Assembly (NCBI GenBank): GCA_018697195.1
Contig: CM031858.1
Location: forward strand, 75,669,102-75,733,101
Direction: 5' to 3'
Source: Certhia americana
Lineage: Eukaryota; Chordata; Aves; Passeriformes; Certhiidae
DNA: 64,000 nt
The notes beneath the pieces were generated by a model. The model ran no database searches and had not been told where the DNA came from. It saw only the letters and a list, made by a program, of their open reading frames with translations. The translations under genes and the position numbers were made by a program. The first letter of the stretch is position 1, and every line of letters starts with the position of its first letter. Shown here piece after piece: positions 1-14,200 of the stretch.

Positions 1-3000
1 GGAAGCTAACATTGATGTACTTTCATTTGCTTACGCTCACCTGTGCATCTGCCAGGAAGAAGTACATTCCTACAACAAGAGCTTTTTACTAAAATTAATG
101 CTACATTCAACTAAATCTTCCATCAGAAAGGAGTATTCCACAGGAAATGGTGCAGCACAGAAGCTTTTTAGGATAGAAAAGAGAAGTTTCTGTCTCAGCT
201 GAGATTTTCAGAGAGCCTTCAGTAGAAAGCCTGATGAGAAAGTATGAAATGACAGAAAACTTCCATCACAAATCAAAATCAGCCTGAGGTGGAGCAAAAT
301 CTTGAGGTGGTGTGCTGACAAATACTATCTCTTTTTTCCTGGTACTTGCTAATATATCAGAAATTCCCAAAAAGTAGCATGCGGAAACCTGCTCCCCAGT
401 GCTGCAACAGCCCCTTTAAAAGTCGGCCCCAAAAAAGAGGGTATCTTCCAATGGCTATTGATGCCAGCACACCATATTGGTACCACAGCATGGCAGTGGC
501 ACAACCTCAGGGGCAGTTGGGAGGTAGCTAAGAAACCCTTTATGATTGCAGAGAACAGATTTTTAGACATGAAGGACAGAAGGAGCTATTCAATTGGCTG
601 GTCTGATCCGAGTTCATAAGCAAACTGAAATGAAGGACTTCCTCAGATTAATTATTATTTCTAATCAGGCATCATTCTTGATTTACAAATTCCTGATTTG
701 GATAGCTCTTGGCAGTGCTTGGCCAGTGGATCCAATGGCTGATTACTGCTGTTATGGAAACCAGCATGTGCTTTATTTGCAGGATAGATCCATCTAACAT
801 TATCTTACAGACATGGGTTGTGGATTTTTTTGTTGTTTGTTTTCATCTTTTGATAATTTTACCTGATTGAATGCAGTACAATATTCTTTCTTTGTTTAAA
901 TGGGAAAACAAAAAGTTGCAAGGGTATCAGAGACTCAAATCAGTAGTAAAATAAAGCAGTCAGATAAGAAAATCTGGTCAAGTAGAATTCAAATACTATG
1001 TGTGGTAACATTTGTTTAAGATTATTTCCTTTGAATCTCCTTAATTCTATGCACATTTTAACACTGAAACTATAAATATGTCAGTATTAGCCAAATTTAT
1101 AAGGTATTTTAATGAGAAGGGTAGGGGAGGGTTAAATAACTGTCTAAAATGACTGAAAATCAAAATGAAATTGGAAAACCAAAATAGATTAACAGATTTT
1201 GTTTTGGATTTGGGGAATATAATTTTAGTTGCATCTTGTCCTTGACTGCTATAGACTAGAACAGTCAAAATAGAACATGTAAAGATGACATTTTTAAAGA
1301 AGCTAAACCAAGAGAAACTCTTTGAACTTGAAGCATTGCTTCCTCTTCCCCCCTCCAGAAACACAGGATAGAGTGTCTTAATATTGGCTGGTACTTAGGA
1401 ATATAAACTATATATATATATATATTAGAAGCCATCAGCCTGTGAAGTTACATCTTACATGAAAATCATCTTAGAAATTGTAAAATATTAGCAATATTTT
1501 GTTTTCTTATTAGATGTGACTTATAGTACTATGTAGATTAGGGATATTATAAAATCAAACCCATTAAATGCTGTGTCAAGCATAAAGTTAAATTATTGGA
1601 AGAATGTTAAATTTTTTTTAATTAATTATTTTTTGTTTTACCAAATATAAAATTAATCCTTTTTTCTGAAGTTGAACTTGACTGCGCAATAGTCATTTCC
1701 CATATATGCCATCAATACTTTGTGCTGCTACATTATTCCCTTACTCTTCCATCCCCAGCCTCCCCAGTTAGTTACAGAGTCATTTTTCTGCATATGAAAT
1801 CATAGGTAAACTCTCTCTGGTGTTGTTCTCTGTCTAAGTTTTCTGAAATCTTAGTTCATAAAATCCTCAGTGACAGTGCTTTGCTTTGCTTTGCAGCTAG
1901 AGCATCTGGCATATCCAAGTGTCCTCATGCATAAGCCAGGGACAGAGGATACTCACTCTGGTCTCTCTCTCTCTCTCAGGCTTTGGTATTCATACAGCCC
2001 TGGTTGTGATAGTTCAATCTGTTTACACCCTCTAACGAATTCATACAAAAGTCCTTTGAGATACAGAGTATGTACTGCTGTTCCCTTTTTAAAGGTGGGT
2101 GTTGAAGCGCCACAAAAAAACTTGTGGTGCCTTTTGAGAGAATAAATCTTTTTTTTCTTTTGCTTTATATGACATTCAACACTTGGATCTCTGAAGTCAA
2201 GATTCAAATGAAACCTTGCTAATTCCAACTGATCTTTAATGACTGGCTGGGAAGTTGTGTGACAGAGAAATTAATGTGTCTGATGGCCCCATCTAGTTTG
2301 GTAAAAGCTCGTAGTCTAGATTACTTCATCTCTGTCCTCATCAGTCTACCTCACTCTCTGGCTGGGACAAAATGTGAGTCATAAGTAGACAGAACTTCCT
2401 CTTTGGCAAAAACTGCCCTGACTTATAATAGCTTTCCAGGCTATGTATTTCCTTATGGATACCTCTCTTGTATTTTGACATTCATCTCATTGATGGACTG
2501 AGATCTGGCTGTTTCATGGTGCGCTGGACCATAGCGAGATTTTTTTTTCCATATTTCCTTTTTTTGTTGTTGTTGTTTTTTTAGTTTTTTCTAGCTAATA
2601 AAACTATTGGAATCTGAGTGAAATTCTGCTCATTAGTGAACAGGTGACTTAAGGAGATGTTTTACACTGTTCAAGAGATGTTTCACTAAATTTCTTAAAT
2701 TTTGCCAAGTTGAGCATCGAAATACTTAAAACAATCTGGGAGTGTGTTTCTTTTCCAAGATCAAGTAGGAGTGTTCTGTCACATTTCATATTTGCCACCA
2801 AGATTTTGTCTTTTTCCCATTTTATGGACCCATACCTGAAATGCTATGAATGGAATAAAAACTACCAGTATATTCATTTGTTTTTTATTGCAAGGAAAGG
2901 ATTCTTACAAGATGGGGTACTGAAAATAAATTATTTCTTTAATAAAACACAGATGTTCTGAGTACCTGATGAAGTTCTGAAATGTAAGCCTATATTTTCT

Positions 3001-5814
3001 TCTCAATTTCACACTCCAGTTTTCTTAACACTACCTATTAAGAGTGAATTAGTGTGAATTGCAAATAATTTAATAAAAATAGTGTGGAAAAGTGAATATA
3101 TATATATGTTTTCTAAAAATACTTCTGCTGTGAGAATCTGATTCTTTAGCACACCTTATATACATATATCCTTCTAGATGTAAAAAAAAAGCAAATTTGA
3201 AGTTGTTTTAGAATGAATGGCAAATTTAAGTTGTTGATTTTTTTGCTTTGAAGAAAACAAAGCAAAATGTACAATCATGATTTGTATTAATTACATAATT
3301 TGGTTGAATTATAACTGGTTAGTTTTTAATTTAATGGAATTCATTTATTAATCTTAACACTGAAGAACTTTCAAGGGAAAAATTTTCAAAAACAGGATTT
3401 GCATTACAGATATCTTTTTATGTGCTCAGTTTATCCTCATACACTGTTAAGTAAGTACTCATTTTTTTGTGCAAGATCTGACTTTCATTCTGAGTATAAT
3501 TAATTAATTTATAACCAGAATAAGAGAGGGTAAAAAATATTTATCTGAGTGCCTGAAGGATACCTGAATATCTGTTTGCAGTAGGCAGAGTCCAGAAATG
3601 ATTGCTGGAGAGTTACATGGTTAAGAGGGGAGATGTGAGAGTCTTGAGTGTGTTGTAGGGAAAGCATGAAAGTTGCCATGGCTGTTTTAAGAATTACAGC
3701 CTACTACCCTCTAAGCCTGAGATCACATTCTTATTTTCAGTAATAGCAAGGGTTCAAATGTATCCAGTTTCTTTTCTTAGCTCTTACTCTACTTGTGAGA
3801 GAGCTCTCAAAATTGGATTTTGAATGTTCTAGCCCAGTCTTTGCAGTTATGCCAAGAGTCTTCTTTAATTATCATATAATGCAAAGAATTATCAGATTCA
3901 TACATAATTTATAGAGTATATCATCAGTTTAGCCAGATATATCTGTTTTCCTGTAGAGGTTAATCTATCCTTTATGTGAATTACATTTTATTTCATATGA
4001 AAAACGTTTTTTGTTGCCACATAGGGGACCTATTTATTCAATATAAAGGCAATTATCAGAGCTGTTGAAGGAAATATTAAGAGCCTACTGTTACATTTAG
4101 GAAAAAAGAAAAAAAAAATCAGATTGCTCTGAGTTTTAATCAATTCCAATGCCTTGCATTTGGTAGAGTTAATACAATAAAACATTGTAATGTTATGTTT
4201 CATGCTCAAGTAATATCTCTCTTCTTGCATTTTCAATGGCTTGCCCTTTTTCAAGCTTCTGGATGAGAATCCAAACTCTGCTAGAGGTCAGCCTGGTGCA
4301 GAAGATACCATTAGATAAAGCAGATGGATATATCTTACCTGAAATGAGGCATTATCTTTCCTGTTCATGTGTGTGTATTTATCTCTACAGTCATTATAGC
4401 TACTGGTAATAGCAATGAATCTTTCCAGAGAAATCATCTAGCAGAGAAAAAAAGAGAGAGGAGAAAAACCAGTGCTTCCACACTGCAAAATCTGCTTATA
4501 TAGTTCATGTTTGCAAAACAGCTTGTGCATTTAAGTATCTGCTGCTTATTTAAAACAATCACTTAAGAGTTTTGCTGACTTTAGACTTCAGAAAGGGTGA
4601 GTAAAACAGCTCTTACCTGTGGTCTTTCACTTAGTTTTAGAAGATCAAGTTCTACCAGAAAAAGGAAATTCTTTAGGAAGCACTTCTGTGGAGTGTAATA
4701 GTGCCAATAATATGTTAATTTCTGTAGGACCATTACTGTCTTCATAGAGTTGGCAGAATTGTGGGTTTCTGAACAGGAAGAAAAGTATAACTTATATGTA
4801 TGCAAGAGCACAGGAGAGAGAACAATACCAGATGCAATTTTGAGAAATGAGATTTGCATAAGGTCTTGGTTCACAATGTTTGCAGATGTTGTGGCAAGGG
4901 CAAAATAAATTATTTAGATATGTCAAGGTGAGAAGAGGACCCACATTTATATCAGAATACTTGTCATAATGGACAGAAAAGCCAACAGGGGAAAAAAAGA
5001 AGGTGCTTTTTCAATGCAAAAGGGTCCAAGTATGACAAGTACAGTAGTTGCTAAGGAAGGAAAAGGCGCCGAGAAGAAGAAAATGCTTTAGAGTGAGTGG
5101 GGAACAGATAACAAAAATACAGAATCTAAAAATTATATGGGTTTTCTAAATTTATAGTGGTAAATTGAAATTATGAAATGTAATACTATGAAGAGGAAAC
5201 ATCTAGTATGATGTTGAATTCAGTAGTAGAGTTAAAATACCAAGAAAAAAACATAAGAAAATTCTGAAAGTTGAACACTTGAATGAATGATATTAGTACT
5301 AATACTGCCACTAAAGGTAAATTAATTTTAAAAATTCCTCCAAACGTACATGTCCCTTACTAATTTTGAAAATTATGTATCAGAAATACCAGCAGGCTGT
5401 AAATAGAATAGACGTTAAAATGGTAACTGGTCAGAAAATGACAGAAACAGTTCAGGATTGTAACACTGCTCTATTGGATTGTAGTGATTAAGAGAGTGTT
5501 AGCTATTGAGATTTCACGCACTTAATGTTTTTGTCCTTTCTTGAAGACACAATAGTATAATTTCATGATTTCAGAGTGCTGATTACTGGACAGATTAAAA
5601 TTAGCCAGGATAGTCACAACTGAGACTTGTAGTTGTTTAGCCTTGTACTGAGAACCTGTAAGAGTTCTCCAGGAGAATGTATAGTCAGTCTCTGTGTGGT
5701 GCAGGACTGTGAAAGCATTTGTGATGAGCTCAGGCTGGCAGCTTGCATGATGACTTTCAGTTTCCAGTCTTGGGTTATAGGTGTTACGTGCCTCCACCTA
5801 AACTAAGTATAACT
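1..5814. other. Unique AT-rich non-coding stretch
   Basis: No gene is supported. The open frames here are short (about 105 codons at most), rich in Phe, Leu, Ser and Lys codons as expected by chance in AT-rich DNA, and match no family I recognise. Content is limited to a (TA)n run at 1409-1425, a short (TTG)n run near 2564-2576 and scattered homopolymers. Confidence 0.7.
1409..1425. repeat. (TA)n microsatellite
   Basis: An uninterrupted TA dinucleotide run of about 17 bases. Confidence 0.9.
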
Positions 5815-6642
5815 TATAGAATCACAGAACATGTTGAGTTGGGAGGGATCCACAAGGATCATCAAAGACATGGCCCTGTACAGCACCATCCCCAAGAGTT
5901 ACACTACGCGCCTGAGAGAGTTGCCCAAAAATGCTTCTTGAACGCTGTCACACTTGGTGCTGTGACCACTTCCCTGGGGAGCCTGTTCCAATGCCAAGCC
6001 ACTCTCTGGGTAGATAAATCTTTTCCTGATACCCAACCAAAACCTCCCTTGACTCAGCCTCATGTCGTTTCCTTGAGTCATGAATGAAGAAATCAGTATC
6101 TGCCCCTCCTTTTCCCCTCATGAGAAAGTTGTAGGCTTTTCCCCTCAATCTCCTCTCCAGGCTGAACAGACCAAGTGCACTTATCCATTCCTTGTATGGC
6201 TATCCTTGTATGGTGTCCCCTCCAGACTTTTTACCACTTCATGGCCCTCCTTTGGTGTTCTCTAAGAGCTTAATGTCTTTCTCATATTGTTGTACCCAAA
6301 GCTGCCCCAGCACTGGAGGTGAGGCTGCCCCAGCTCAGAGCAGAGCAGGACAATCCCCTCCCTTGCCCAGCTGGCCATGCTGTGCCTGATGCCCCCCAGG
6401 ACAGGGTTGGCCCTCCTGGCTGCCAGGGCACTGCTGGCTCATGTCCAACTTGCCATTCATCAGGAATTCCAGGTTCCTCTCTGCAGTGCTGCTTTCCAGC
6501 TTCTCATTCCCCAGTCCATACACACAGACAAGTGAAGAATATGGAACATGCTCTTGCTAAACTTCCTACAGTTGATGATTGCCCATCTCTAATTTGTTGA
6601 GTCTCTCTGCAGGGCCTCTCTTCCCCAAGGGAAGCTCTGTGT
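5815..6642 (-). repeat. CR1 LINE fragment, 3' part, antisense
   Basis: The plus strand begins with TAGAATCACAGAAC followed by a 'gagttgggagggatc' block, which is the reverse complement of a CR1 3' end (the ATTCTRTG tail region). It then follows the usual antisense CR1 order: 'cctggggagcctgttcca' (5974-5991), 'ctccaggctgaacaga' (about 6156), 'ggccctcctttgg' (about 6243), then the 'ctgctggctcatgtcc' block (about 6431). The element is therefore on the minus strand, 5'-truncated, covering the distal reverse-transcriptase ORF and 3' UTR. All frames are broken by stops and indels. It is dead and shows no coding function. Confidence 0.9.
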
Positions 6643-7553
6643 TTCATCACATAGACAATTGCAGAAATACAGTAAATATTTGAATGAAAGTTTGAACCTA
6701 TATAATTTGAGTAATTTAAAATTTAAAAATCATACATGATATGATTTTCATTTGAGATGAGATCAATCATTTTTGCAGGTGAAATATGTCCCATTGAAAA
6801 GAATGGACAGAATGAAGGACAACAAGTTTTAACAAAAGAATGGGAAGCAAGATACTGAAGTATTAAAATTTTCTAGCCAAGAACTACATAATATTTCAGA
6901 TTCATCTCAGTCTCCTACCCCTTTTAACTAATAAGAAATATATATTGACAGAAAAAAAGATTCATAGGTTAGCCAGGAGCAAAATGCTCTTATTTTTCTG
7001 AATCTTCCACTGCATTTGAGAAGATGGCCAGTAGTATGGTTTATTTTTTTTGTGATATCTCTGCTTTTCTCTTTTGCCTGAAGCAGAGTGAAAGTGTAGG
7101 CAAGAAGGAACTGTAGAATCCTCCTTTCAAAAAATGCTGAAGGCCTGCTGCTCCTCAAAGCACATTTTTTCAAAGGACAATTAAGAGTTTCTGACTTCCA
7201 ACTAAAATCTTATTTAAATCTGAATTAAGATTTAACCCAGAAGTTTTGATTATTCTCTTTTAAGGGTGGGAGAGCTCTACTTAGTAGAGTAAAACAGACT
7301 TCCACTTTTTAAATAATTAAAGTTTCATATAGCTAAAACAAGCTGCATTAAACAAATCAGTTATATAATACTACTGATACACAGAAGAACTCAGATGTGT
7401 GCTGATAATCCTTATGTCATAATTCACAGAAATTCACATATTTTTTTGTTGCAGAATAGCTGTTTTCTTTCTTTAAAGAGAAAACAAATATTTCACATGA
7501 GCTATGTGAATGAAGCAGATGTACTGAGAGGATACAGAAGAGTATTATAAAGA

Positions 7554-7576
7554 AATAATAATAATAATAAAAAAAA
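7554..7576. repeat. (AAT)n microsatellite with A tail
   Basis: Five to six AAT units followed by a short A run. Confidence 0.85.
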
Positions 7577-8619
7577 TTATGTCTAGATTTTTTTTTAAAT
7601 TATTGTGGTTAGGAGTTGTTAATTTTTGGTATTTCAGACTTGTGTCAAAATGTATTCAAAGGCTTGCAAGGATGGGTGTGGGGAAAATATTTCACATCTA
7701 GTTTCTACACAAAAAAACCCAACCCAAAACTTGCTTCACAAAAAAAACCCAGCGTAATCTTATGTTGAGTTTTCTTCTTCCCACTCAGAGAACCTCACAA
7801 ATTGCACTGTGAGTGAATTCAATCAACTAACATAAACTCTATGTGGAAGAGATATGATTTTTCAGTATTTAACATAATCTGTCAAAAGGGATTTGAGGTT
7901 TAAATTAAGAGATACAATATTTATTACATGTGGAATTTTGTCTGAGGTATTCTAGTTTATTAACCAAAAAAGTACCCTGCAAGCTTTTCTGGGTAGAACT
8001 GATAAAAGTTTTTTGAAGGATGTTATTTACTTCAGGATGGTGCTTCCCCCACACTCAGCTGTGGGAAATGCAGTACAGTTTACAAGATGTTCTTTCAGCT
8101 GAACTGCCAGCACAATTTGCTGGGTGTTCCAAGGATTCTTCCCTCATTCAAGCATTTCCCTCATTCAAGAAAGATGAGTTCTTCATCTTTCTACTAGGAT
8201 AAAAGGATATGACTGCAAACCAAGACAAATGAAACAAACAGATCCAGAAAGCACTCAATTTAGGCTCAGTGCTTTAAGTATATATGTTCAGTGAATTTGC
8301 ATGCACCTGCGATACAGATGTAATTTCAATGTATACTTTATTAAGACACTAAGTGGCAATACTCAGTACATTCAGTTTATGTGACTAGCAGTTATAAAAA
8401 TTTTGCCAATGTTTGGATAAATTGAATATACAAATGATGCTTTTGGTACTGATGTTTATCATTTTTTTATTATGTTCTATTCCAGGAACTGAATGTAGTT
8501 CATTTATTCTATTTTTTTCCAAAATGAAGGTATTTCACAAGACTATTATCTGGCTGCATGAAGGAAATTAAAAACTTGAGAGGTCTAATATTGATCAGGC
8601 TAATTCTACCTAAGCATGT

Positions 8620-8727
8620 ATGCATATATACATATAGGAATATTTTACATGGATATATGGTATACATATTTGTATATAGTATGTAAATTTGGCTATAGAT
8701 ACATATACACATATTTTACATATATAG
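8620..8727. repeat. TA/TACATA-rich low-complexity segment
   Basis: A long stretch made almost only of TATA, ACATA and GTATA words, with several self-complementary TATATA cores. Degenerate microsatellite. Confidence 0.75.
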
Positions 8728-9648
8728 GTCTTCAAGCACAATAACTGTAGGTGAGTAAATTGAACAATAAGGGTTATTCCTCTATTTGTCTGTTATTGAT
8801 ATGTAGAAATTAAAGCAGCTTGCTGGTACTAAATTATTCTAACATTCTTACCTTTCAAAAAGGCTAGTTTTTTCTCCTCCATGATGTACCAAGTTCCTGC
8901 TTTAGGTAAAATTTATTGCCAAGAGTTGTAACTTTTCATTTTATAAATTTATTTGACCTAAGCTTGAGTGTCAAATTTACCAGTTATCTCTTTTATTTCT
9001 CTAGTGAAAAGTCCTTCCATCTTTGTGATCTTCTATTATCTGCTGGGAGATAAGAAGAAAGCCTTTGGGAGTTTGGTTGTTTCAACTTTGTCATTCCCTA
9101 ATTAGTTATTTCTCATGACCCTGTGAGGAGCATATAAAGTCTTTTGTAATACCAAGGGCCACAAGACACATTTTATTACCATATAGATAGCCAGAGGAGA
9201 AATATGTGGGCACTCCTGAGAAAAGATGTAACGGTGGATTCCCAGGGCTTGCTCTACTCTGCTGAGGCAGGAGATGTGATTGGATTGTCCTAGACACTAA
9301 GTGCAAGTATTTAGCCTACAGACAGGGCAAGGAGCAGTCTGGATATCAGCAATCATTGCTGGCTCATTTCCTTCACAGATACATGTCCCAGTTTCCTTTT
9401 TTTCCATACACCACCTTCCTTGACTGATGGTGTCGTCTTGGGCTGCTTGAGCTGCCTTGCAGCCAGCAGCCACTGCATTCACGTCTGACCTAATGTAACA
9501 TAGATTAAAGGAAAAATGTTATCTGTAGACCCAGCTTCTTTTCAGAGCAGCTGTATCTGGGGAGATTAAACATTGCTCCAACATGATGTGTCATCTCTAA
9601 CAATGGCCAAAAGTTGTAGCCTAAAATAGTGTCAAATGAGGCCCACAC

Positions 9649-10150
9649 ATAGAATCAGGATGATTGAGGTTGGAAGACACTTCTGGAGAAAAACCAGGAC
9701 CCATCTCTCTTCTCAGAGCATGGTCAGTTAAAGCCAAGTTGCTGAGGATTGCGTCTCATTGAGTTTTGAATACCTCTAGGAATGGAGACTTCAAAACTTC
9801 TCTGTGTCATTTGTCTCAGTGTTTGATCATCCTCATAGTATAAAAGTACATAAAGCACGTTTTTGTTTTGTGAGGTGGGTTGTTTGTTGTTGTTGTTGTT
9901 TCTTTCTAAGGTTTGAATGGGGCTTTTTCACATGATTTTATGCCCATTGTCTCCTGCCCTGTCACCAGATACTACTGAAAAGAGTCAAGCTCTTTATTCT
10001 TAACTCCTCCAATCAGGTATACACATTCCTCCCAGTTTTGTGTCTTCTCCAAACTTGCGTCCATTGCCCAGGTCACTGGTGAAGAGGTTGTAGACAATTG
10101 TTTGTTGTGGTATCAGCCCCCGGGGCTCCATTCTCAAGGTTCAGCTCACT
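9649..10150 (-). repeat. Old CR1 LINE fragment, antisense, internally deleted
   Basis: It starts with 'catagaatcaggatgattgag' and 'gttggaagacac', an antisense CR1 3' end. It continues through the 'ttgaatacctctaggaatgg' block (about 9766-9785) and a 'ccattgtctcctgccctgtca' block (about 9944). The order then jumps to the more 5' CR1 text around 'cccagttttgtgtcttc' (about 10030-10046) and 'ggtatcagcccccggggc' (about 10109). The middle of the 3' half is therefore deleted. A (TTG)n expansion lies inside at 9880-9901. Divergence is clearly higher than in the 5.8-kb copy. The inner boundary near 10150 is approximate. Confidence 0.75.
9880..9901. repeat. (TTG)n microsatellite inside CR1
   Basis: About six TTG-type units within the old CR1 copy. 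Confidence 0.85.
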
Positions 10151-13100
10151 GAATTCCTGAGATAAATGTCCTTTCTATAAATTTACTACTTCTGTATGTA
10201 TGAATTTGTCTGTCATGAACTTTTCCTCACCTCATTTACGTGAGGACTTGCTAGCAGAGGTAACTTGCCTGGATGTCAGTGATGCTCAGGATTTCAGACC
10301 TGTCAACAGAAAACCACAGGAGGGTCAGTAGGGTGCTTTCAATTCAGTCACATTAATTTTTCTAAGAGACACTTGGTTATTGAACTTTTTTAATTTATTT
10401 AGTGTCAGGCTTCACATAGTCACAGTTGGTAAATTTATTACAGTTTTTGCTTATAAAGTGAAAATGGGAGAGCTTAGATACTGTGGGATAACTTTTGACA
10501 AATATGGTTACAAATACTATGGTATTAATTTATGACTTCTGTTTAATTACGAGCGTTTAAAAATGATTGCACCAAAGTTATATAAAATCTGCATTTTAAA
10601 TGTACCAGTTATGAAGAAAATTGCCTCTGAAAATCAGAAAAAAATTATAATCATTCACTAATTATAAAATAACTCAGTTTGTGTTTAGCTGATGCTTTTT
10701 CCAAGAGACTGACAAATCAATAGAAATTGAAATCAGTTTGTTGACTGAATAATTCTGAAGCCCAAATTTCAGCTAAATGGTCTAAGTGGAATTAAGTTTA
10801 TCAGATTTTTAAAAATTGATTGACATGTGAGGGAAAAATCCATGACAGTAGTATAGTACATGAACACTTTACAAAGTGTAAAAAGCACAGAATTATCTGT
10901 GATAAATATGGATGACTTCAATGGCTTGTGGGAATTCTTTTTAATATTTTGCAAAGGACATCAAAACCAAAGTGATAGAAAGAAATTGCAACTCTTAACA
11001 TGATTATAGAATGGTCAGCATTTTTACCATAAATTAAAAAAATATTTGAAAAAAACCTTTTTTTGCCCCATTACTTTTCTACATTTTTATCAGCTTTTTG
11101 TTTAATCAGTGAACATTTTTCAGAAACACAGAAATGCTATACATTTTTTTACAATTACGGCTCCTTTGTTTATTCCTGTTTGAAGAAAAAAAATATGTAC
11201 TCATCAATCTGTGAACCTCATGCTATGTTACTGGAGTCTGCATTATTACAGAAATACTTTGAATTTGACTTTAAGGGTTTGAAATTATACGCTATGAGAA
11301 AACACTCTCCTATTGGGACTTTTTATAGATAGAGGAAAGTGACAGGGACAGTTTAACTTAAAAGTCTTTTAAAAAAATATTGACAGAAAACTACTAATTT
11401 CACACACTTGTTCTTAATTTCATGATATGACAGTGGTGATTTGGAATGCTTTTCCCATGGCAGTGATACACCATATGCAACAATAACAGAAATCATAGTT
11501 CATTTAAGATATCTCAGCCTTCACCTTTTTTTTGAATGATGGTAAATCAGATGGTTAGATCATAATATTCTGTGACCTAGAATGTGAGGCTGATCTGAGT
11601 TCAGCATTAAAAAGCTAGACTTGCCAATGCCTTTGAGACCACATAAGGTATGAAGTGATTTTATTATCTTTTATGACTTGAGTCCTGAAAAGCTGAGACA
11701 GATGAAAAAAATCTAAATATCCTTATTTCTAGAAGAGGAAACAAAGTTTTTAACTAATGATTTTCCTGTTGTCAAATACTTTTGCTGTAGTGCTTAGAGG
11801 TGTTTTGTAAACAAAATTGTGCTTACACATTTAAGTACGTGCAACAATAGTGAAGTACTGAAATTCAACAAAGTGTATTTTATTTGTCAATTAAAGTTCA
11901 ATTCAGGTGTATTGATGGCCAAGTGCTTTTACCATCTGAAGTTTGTATTAATAGGCTAATAAAAAATGCCATGCGATGTTTCAATACTGTTACTGTATAT
12001 ATCTTTAAGCACCAATTAATTTATTTAAACTATATTTTTAAAGCATTTTTTTCTCCTAACGTTACTTCTTCTATATAAAATTAAAATCCCTCTAAACAGT
12101 AAAATAATGCAATAGGAAACCCACTATTTTATTGTCAACAGTATTTTTTCATTCATTATGTATTATTTTATATATTTTCTTTCCATTTCCTGTATTGCAT
12201 TTGAATCTTACTGTCTTTTTCCTTTCCTTCAAGCTTAGCTCTGCTTGCTCCTTTCATTGCTTTTCCAATTCTTCATATATGTTTTTTTCTTTCACATAAA
12301 ACCAGCAAATATTCTCTGATGCACGATTTTCTCTGTTTTCTTTTGTTTTTACCAGCAACTGCAATTATCCTTATATTTTTGGCTACTGAATTGTTTAAGA
12401 GCTATCCTAAGCTTTTCACAACCTCTAGGGGTTTTTTTGAGATGCTTCATCAAAATGTCCTAAATATAAATGGTAGTTATAGAAAGATGGAAACTTGTGA
12501 TGAATTTAATATAGACAACTGCTCTACTTGAGGGTTGTCAGGTCCCTCATGGGTTGAAGAGATGTGCTGACCATGTTAGCTGTGCCCTTTAAATTCTCCG
12601 AAAGTCAATCTCAAAAATGTATAATGTATCCTGGAAAAATATTCCACTTAGGAATTTGTTATGCAGCAGAATTCTAGTATGTCTGACCTTTTCCTTAGTT
12701 GTGTAGATGTCACCACACAAATATAATGTAGTGCAAGCTGCCAGCTACTTTAAACAAAGTGGTTATATGAGGCAAATTTTAATCATGGCATATTTCAAAG
12801 AAGCATTATTTTTTTTAAGCATTTCTATAGAATCATTGTCAACTAAAATAAGACAAACAGTTTCTCTTGACTTCTATTAGACACATACTATGCTGTCCCT
12901 TGTGGATGACAATTGAGGTGTTGTAAAACTGAAAAAAATTGGATGTCCCTACCATGCATGTCAGAAAACTTCATGATTGTAATTTAAGAATATTAAAGCC
13001 TTTTAAAGTCCAGCTACAACTTTAAGAGCTGAGTTGGGAGCTTCCATTTATCTTCCTACACGAAGTCAAAATGGAAAGTAAATAATTTCAACATGTCTGA

Positions 13101-13745
13101 AATGTTAATGAGATGAGCAGCCAAGCTTCAAAGAAAATCGTCATCTAATTCTGGAGTCCACCAGTTACATCTTCTTTCAGTCAGCTCGAGTGCTGAAAGG
13201 CTTGCCTTTCACCACAGGGGTAAATTAGCTCTCTCTGAAGTGCTACAGCCAGGTAGGAAGGGCAGTTTCTCTTTGAAGTTTGACCACTAGTACTTCTTTA
13301 TCAAGGAACTGAACTTCAAAGGGAAATATTGTTTCTTTTCTTTGGATATCGTAATCAGCAGTGTGTGAGACACAGCTGCTCTATGTGTGTGGGGAGAAAA
13401 ATATTCTTTTAAACAATATTTAAACGATATTTCTGCAAACATATTAAATTGAAGTTTTAGATTAGTTTCTCTGTGATAGGAAAAACTGAACAGTGGTTAA
13501 GAAGAACTACTAGAGATATAACTTTCCAATTTACAGGATTTGTAAAAAATGTGCAAAGAATGGATAAGAAAAATAAATTATCAGAGCAGTGATTTTTCTT
13601 ATTAGCATTCCATTCTATTTACCAGGAGGGACCAACCCTTTGCCAAAGAAATCTCCAAATCCAAAGACTGGTTATCTGGTTTAACTTTTGTACTTTACTG
13701 GATAACATTTAGGAATTTGTTATAAAAATGGTGGTTAGAAGCACC
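10151..13745. other. Unique AT-rich non-coding stretch
   Basis: No gene or recognisable transposon. The longest open frame (about 89 codons near 11.1-11.3 kb) is low-complexity and starts without a recognisable context. The sub-stretch at about 13010-13265 is less homopolymeric than its surroundings and is mentioned as a possible conserved non-coding element. Confidence 0.6.
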
Positions 13746-14200
13746 TATGGAAACCATCTAAACTCCTGCTCTTAACAAGATGATCACCAATAGATCACAT
13801 CATTTGTGGTATGGTCTAACAAAGTCTTTTAAGTTGCCAATGATGGAGGCTATGCTGCCTCCCTAGGTGACCTGTACTACAGCCACAGTAGCCTCCAAAT
13901 ATCTAATTTGAACCTCTCAGGCAAGTAATTTTAGTAATTTCCCCTTTAACTTTGTTGTCTGCCACCTCTAGAAAGAGTTAGGCTCAGTCATCTCTGTAAC
14001 TTTCCTTCAAGTGCTCTCGTTTTCTCTTAGACTGCCGCATGACCTTGGCTTTTCCAGATGAAATAAGCACATCTCCCTCATCCTCTCTTGAAGGTCATGA
14101 CTTTTTTCAACTGTGGGGCTAAAACCTGGTTACAGTAATCCAGGTTTGGGTCCTTTGCCACTGAGTAGAGTGGAATAAATGATCTGGTGGTCACAGTCCT
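13746..14200 (-). repeat. Ancient CR1 LINE remnant, antisense
   Basis: Weak but ordered similarity to antisense CR1. 'ccatctaaactcctgctc' (about 13755) corresponds to the 3' UTR, 'gatggaggctatgctgcctccctagg' (about 13842-13867) to the 'gatggagactccacaacctccctgg' block, 'gggctaaaacctggttacag' (about 14117) to 'ggcccaaaactgaacacag', and 'ccactgagtagagtggaata' (about 14158) to the 'ccgagtacaggggcat' block. Conserved order makes the call reasonable although each block is diverged. No coding frame survives. Confidence 0.6.

Larger units (their letters stand above)
6643..9648. other. Unique AT-rich non-coding stretch
   Basis: No gene seen. It holds an (AAT)n run at 7554-7570 and a TATA/TACATA-rich segment at about 8620-8727. 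Open frames are short and unrecognised. Confidence 0.65.

Noticed and set aside
8620..8727. TATA-rich segment considered as a promoter cluster
   Set aside because: It is a degenerate TA/CA microsatellite with no initiator, open frame or GC-rich context.
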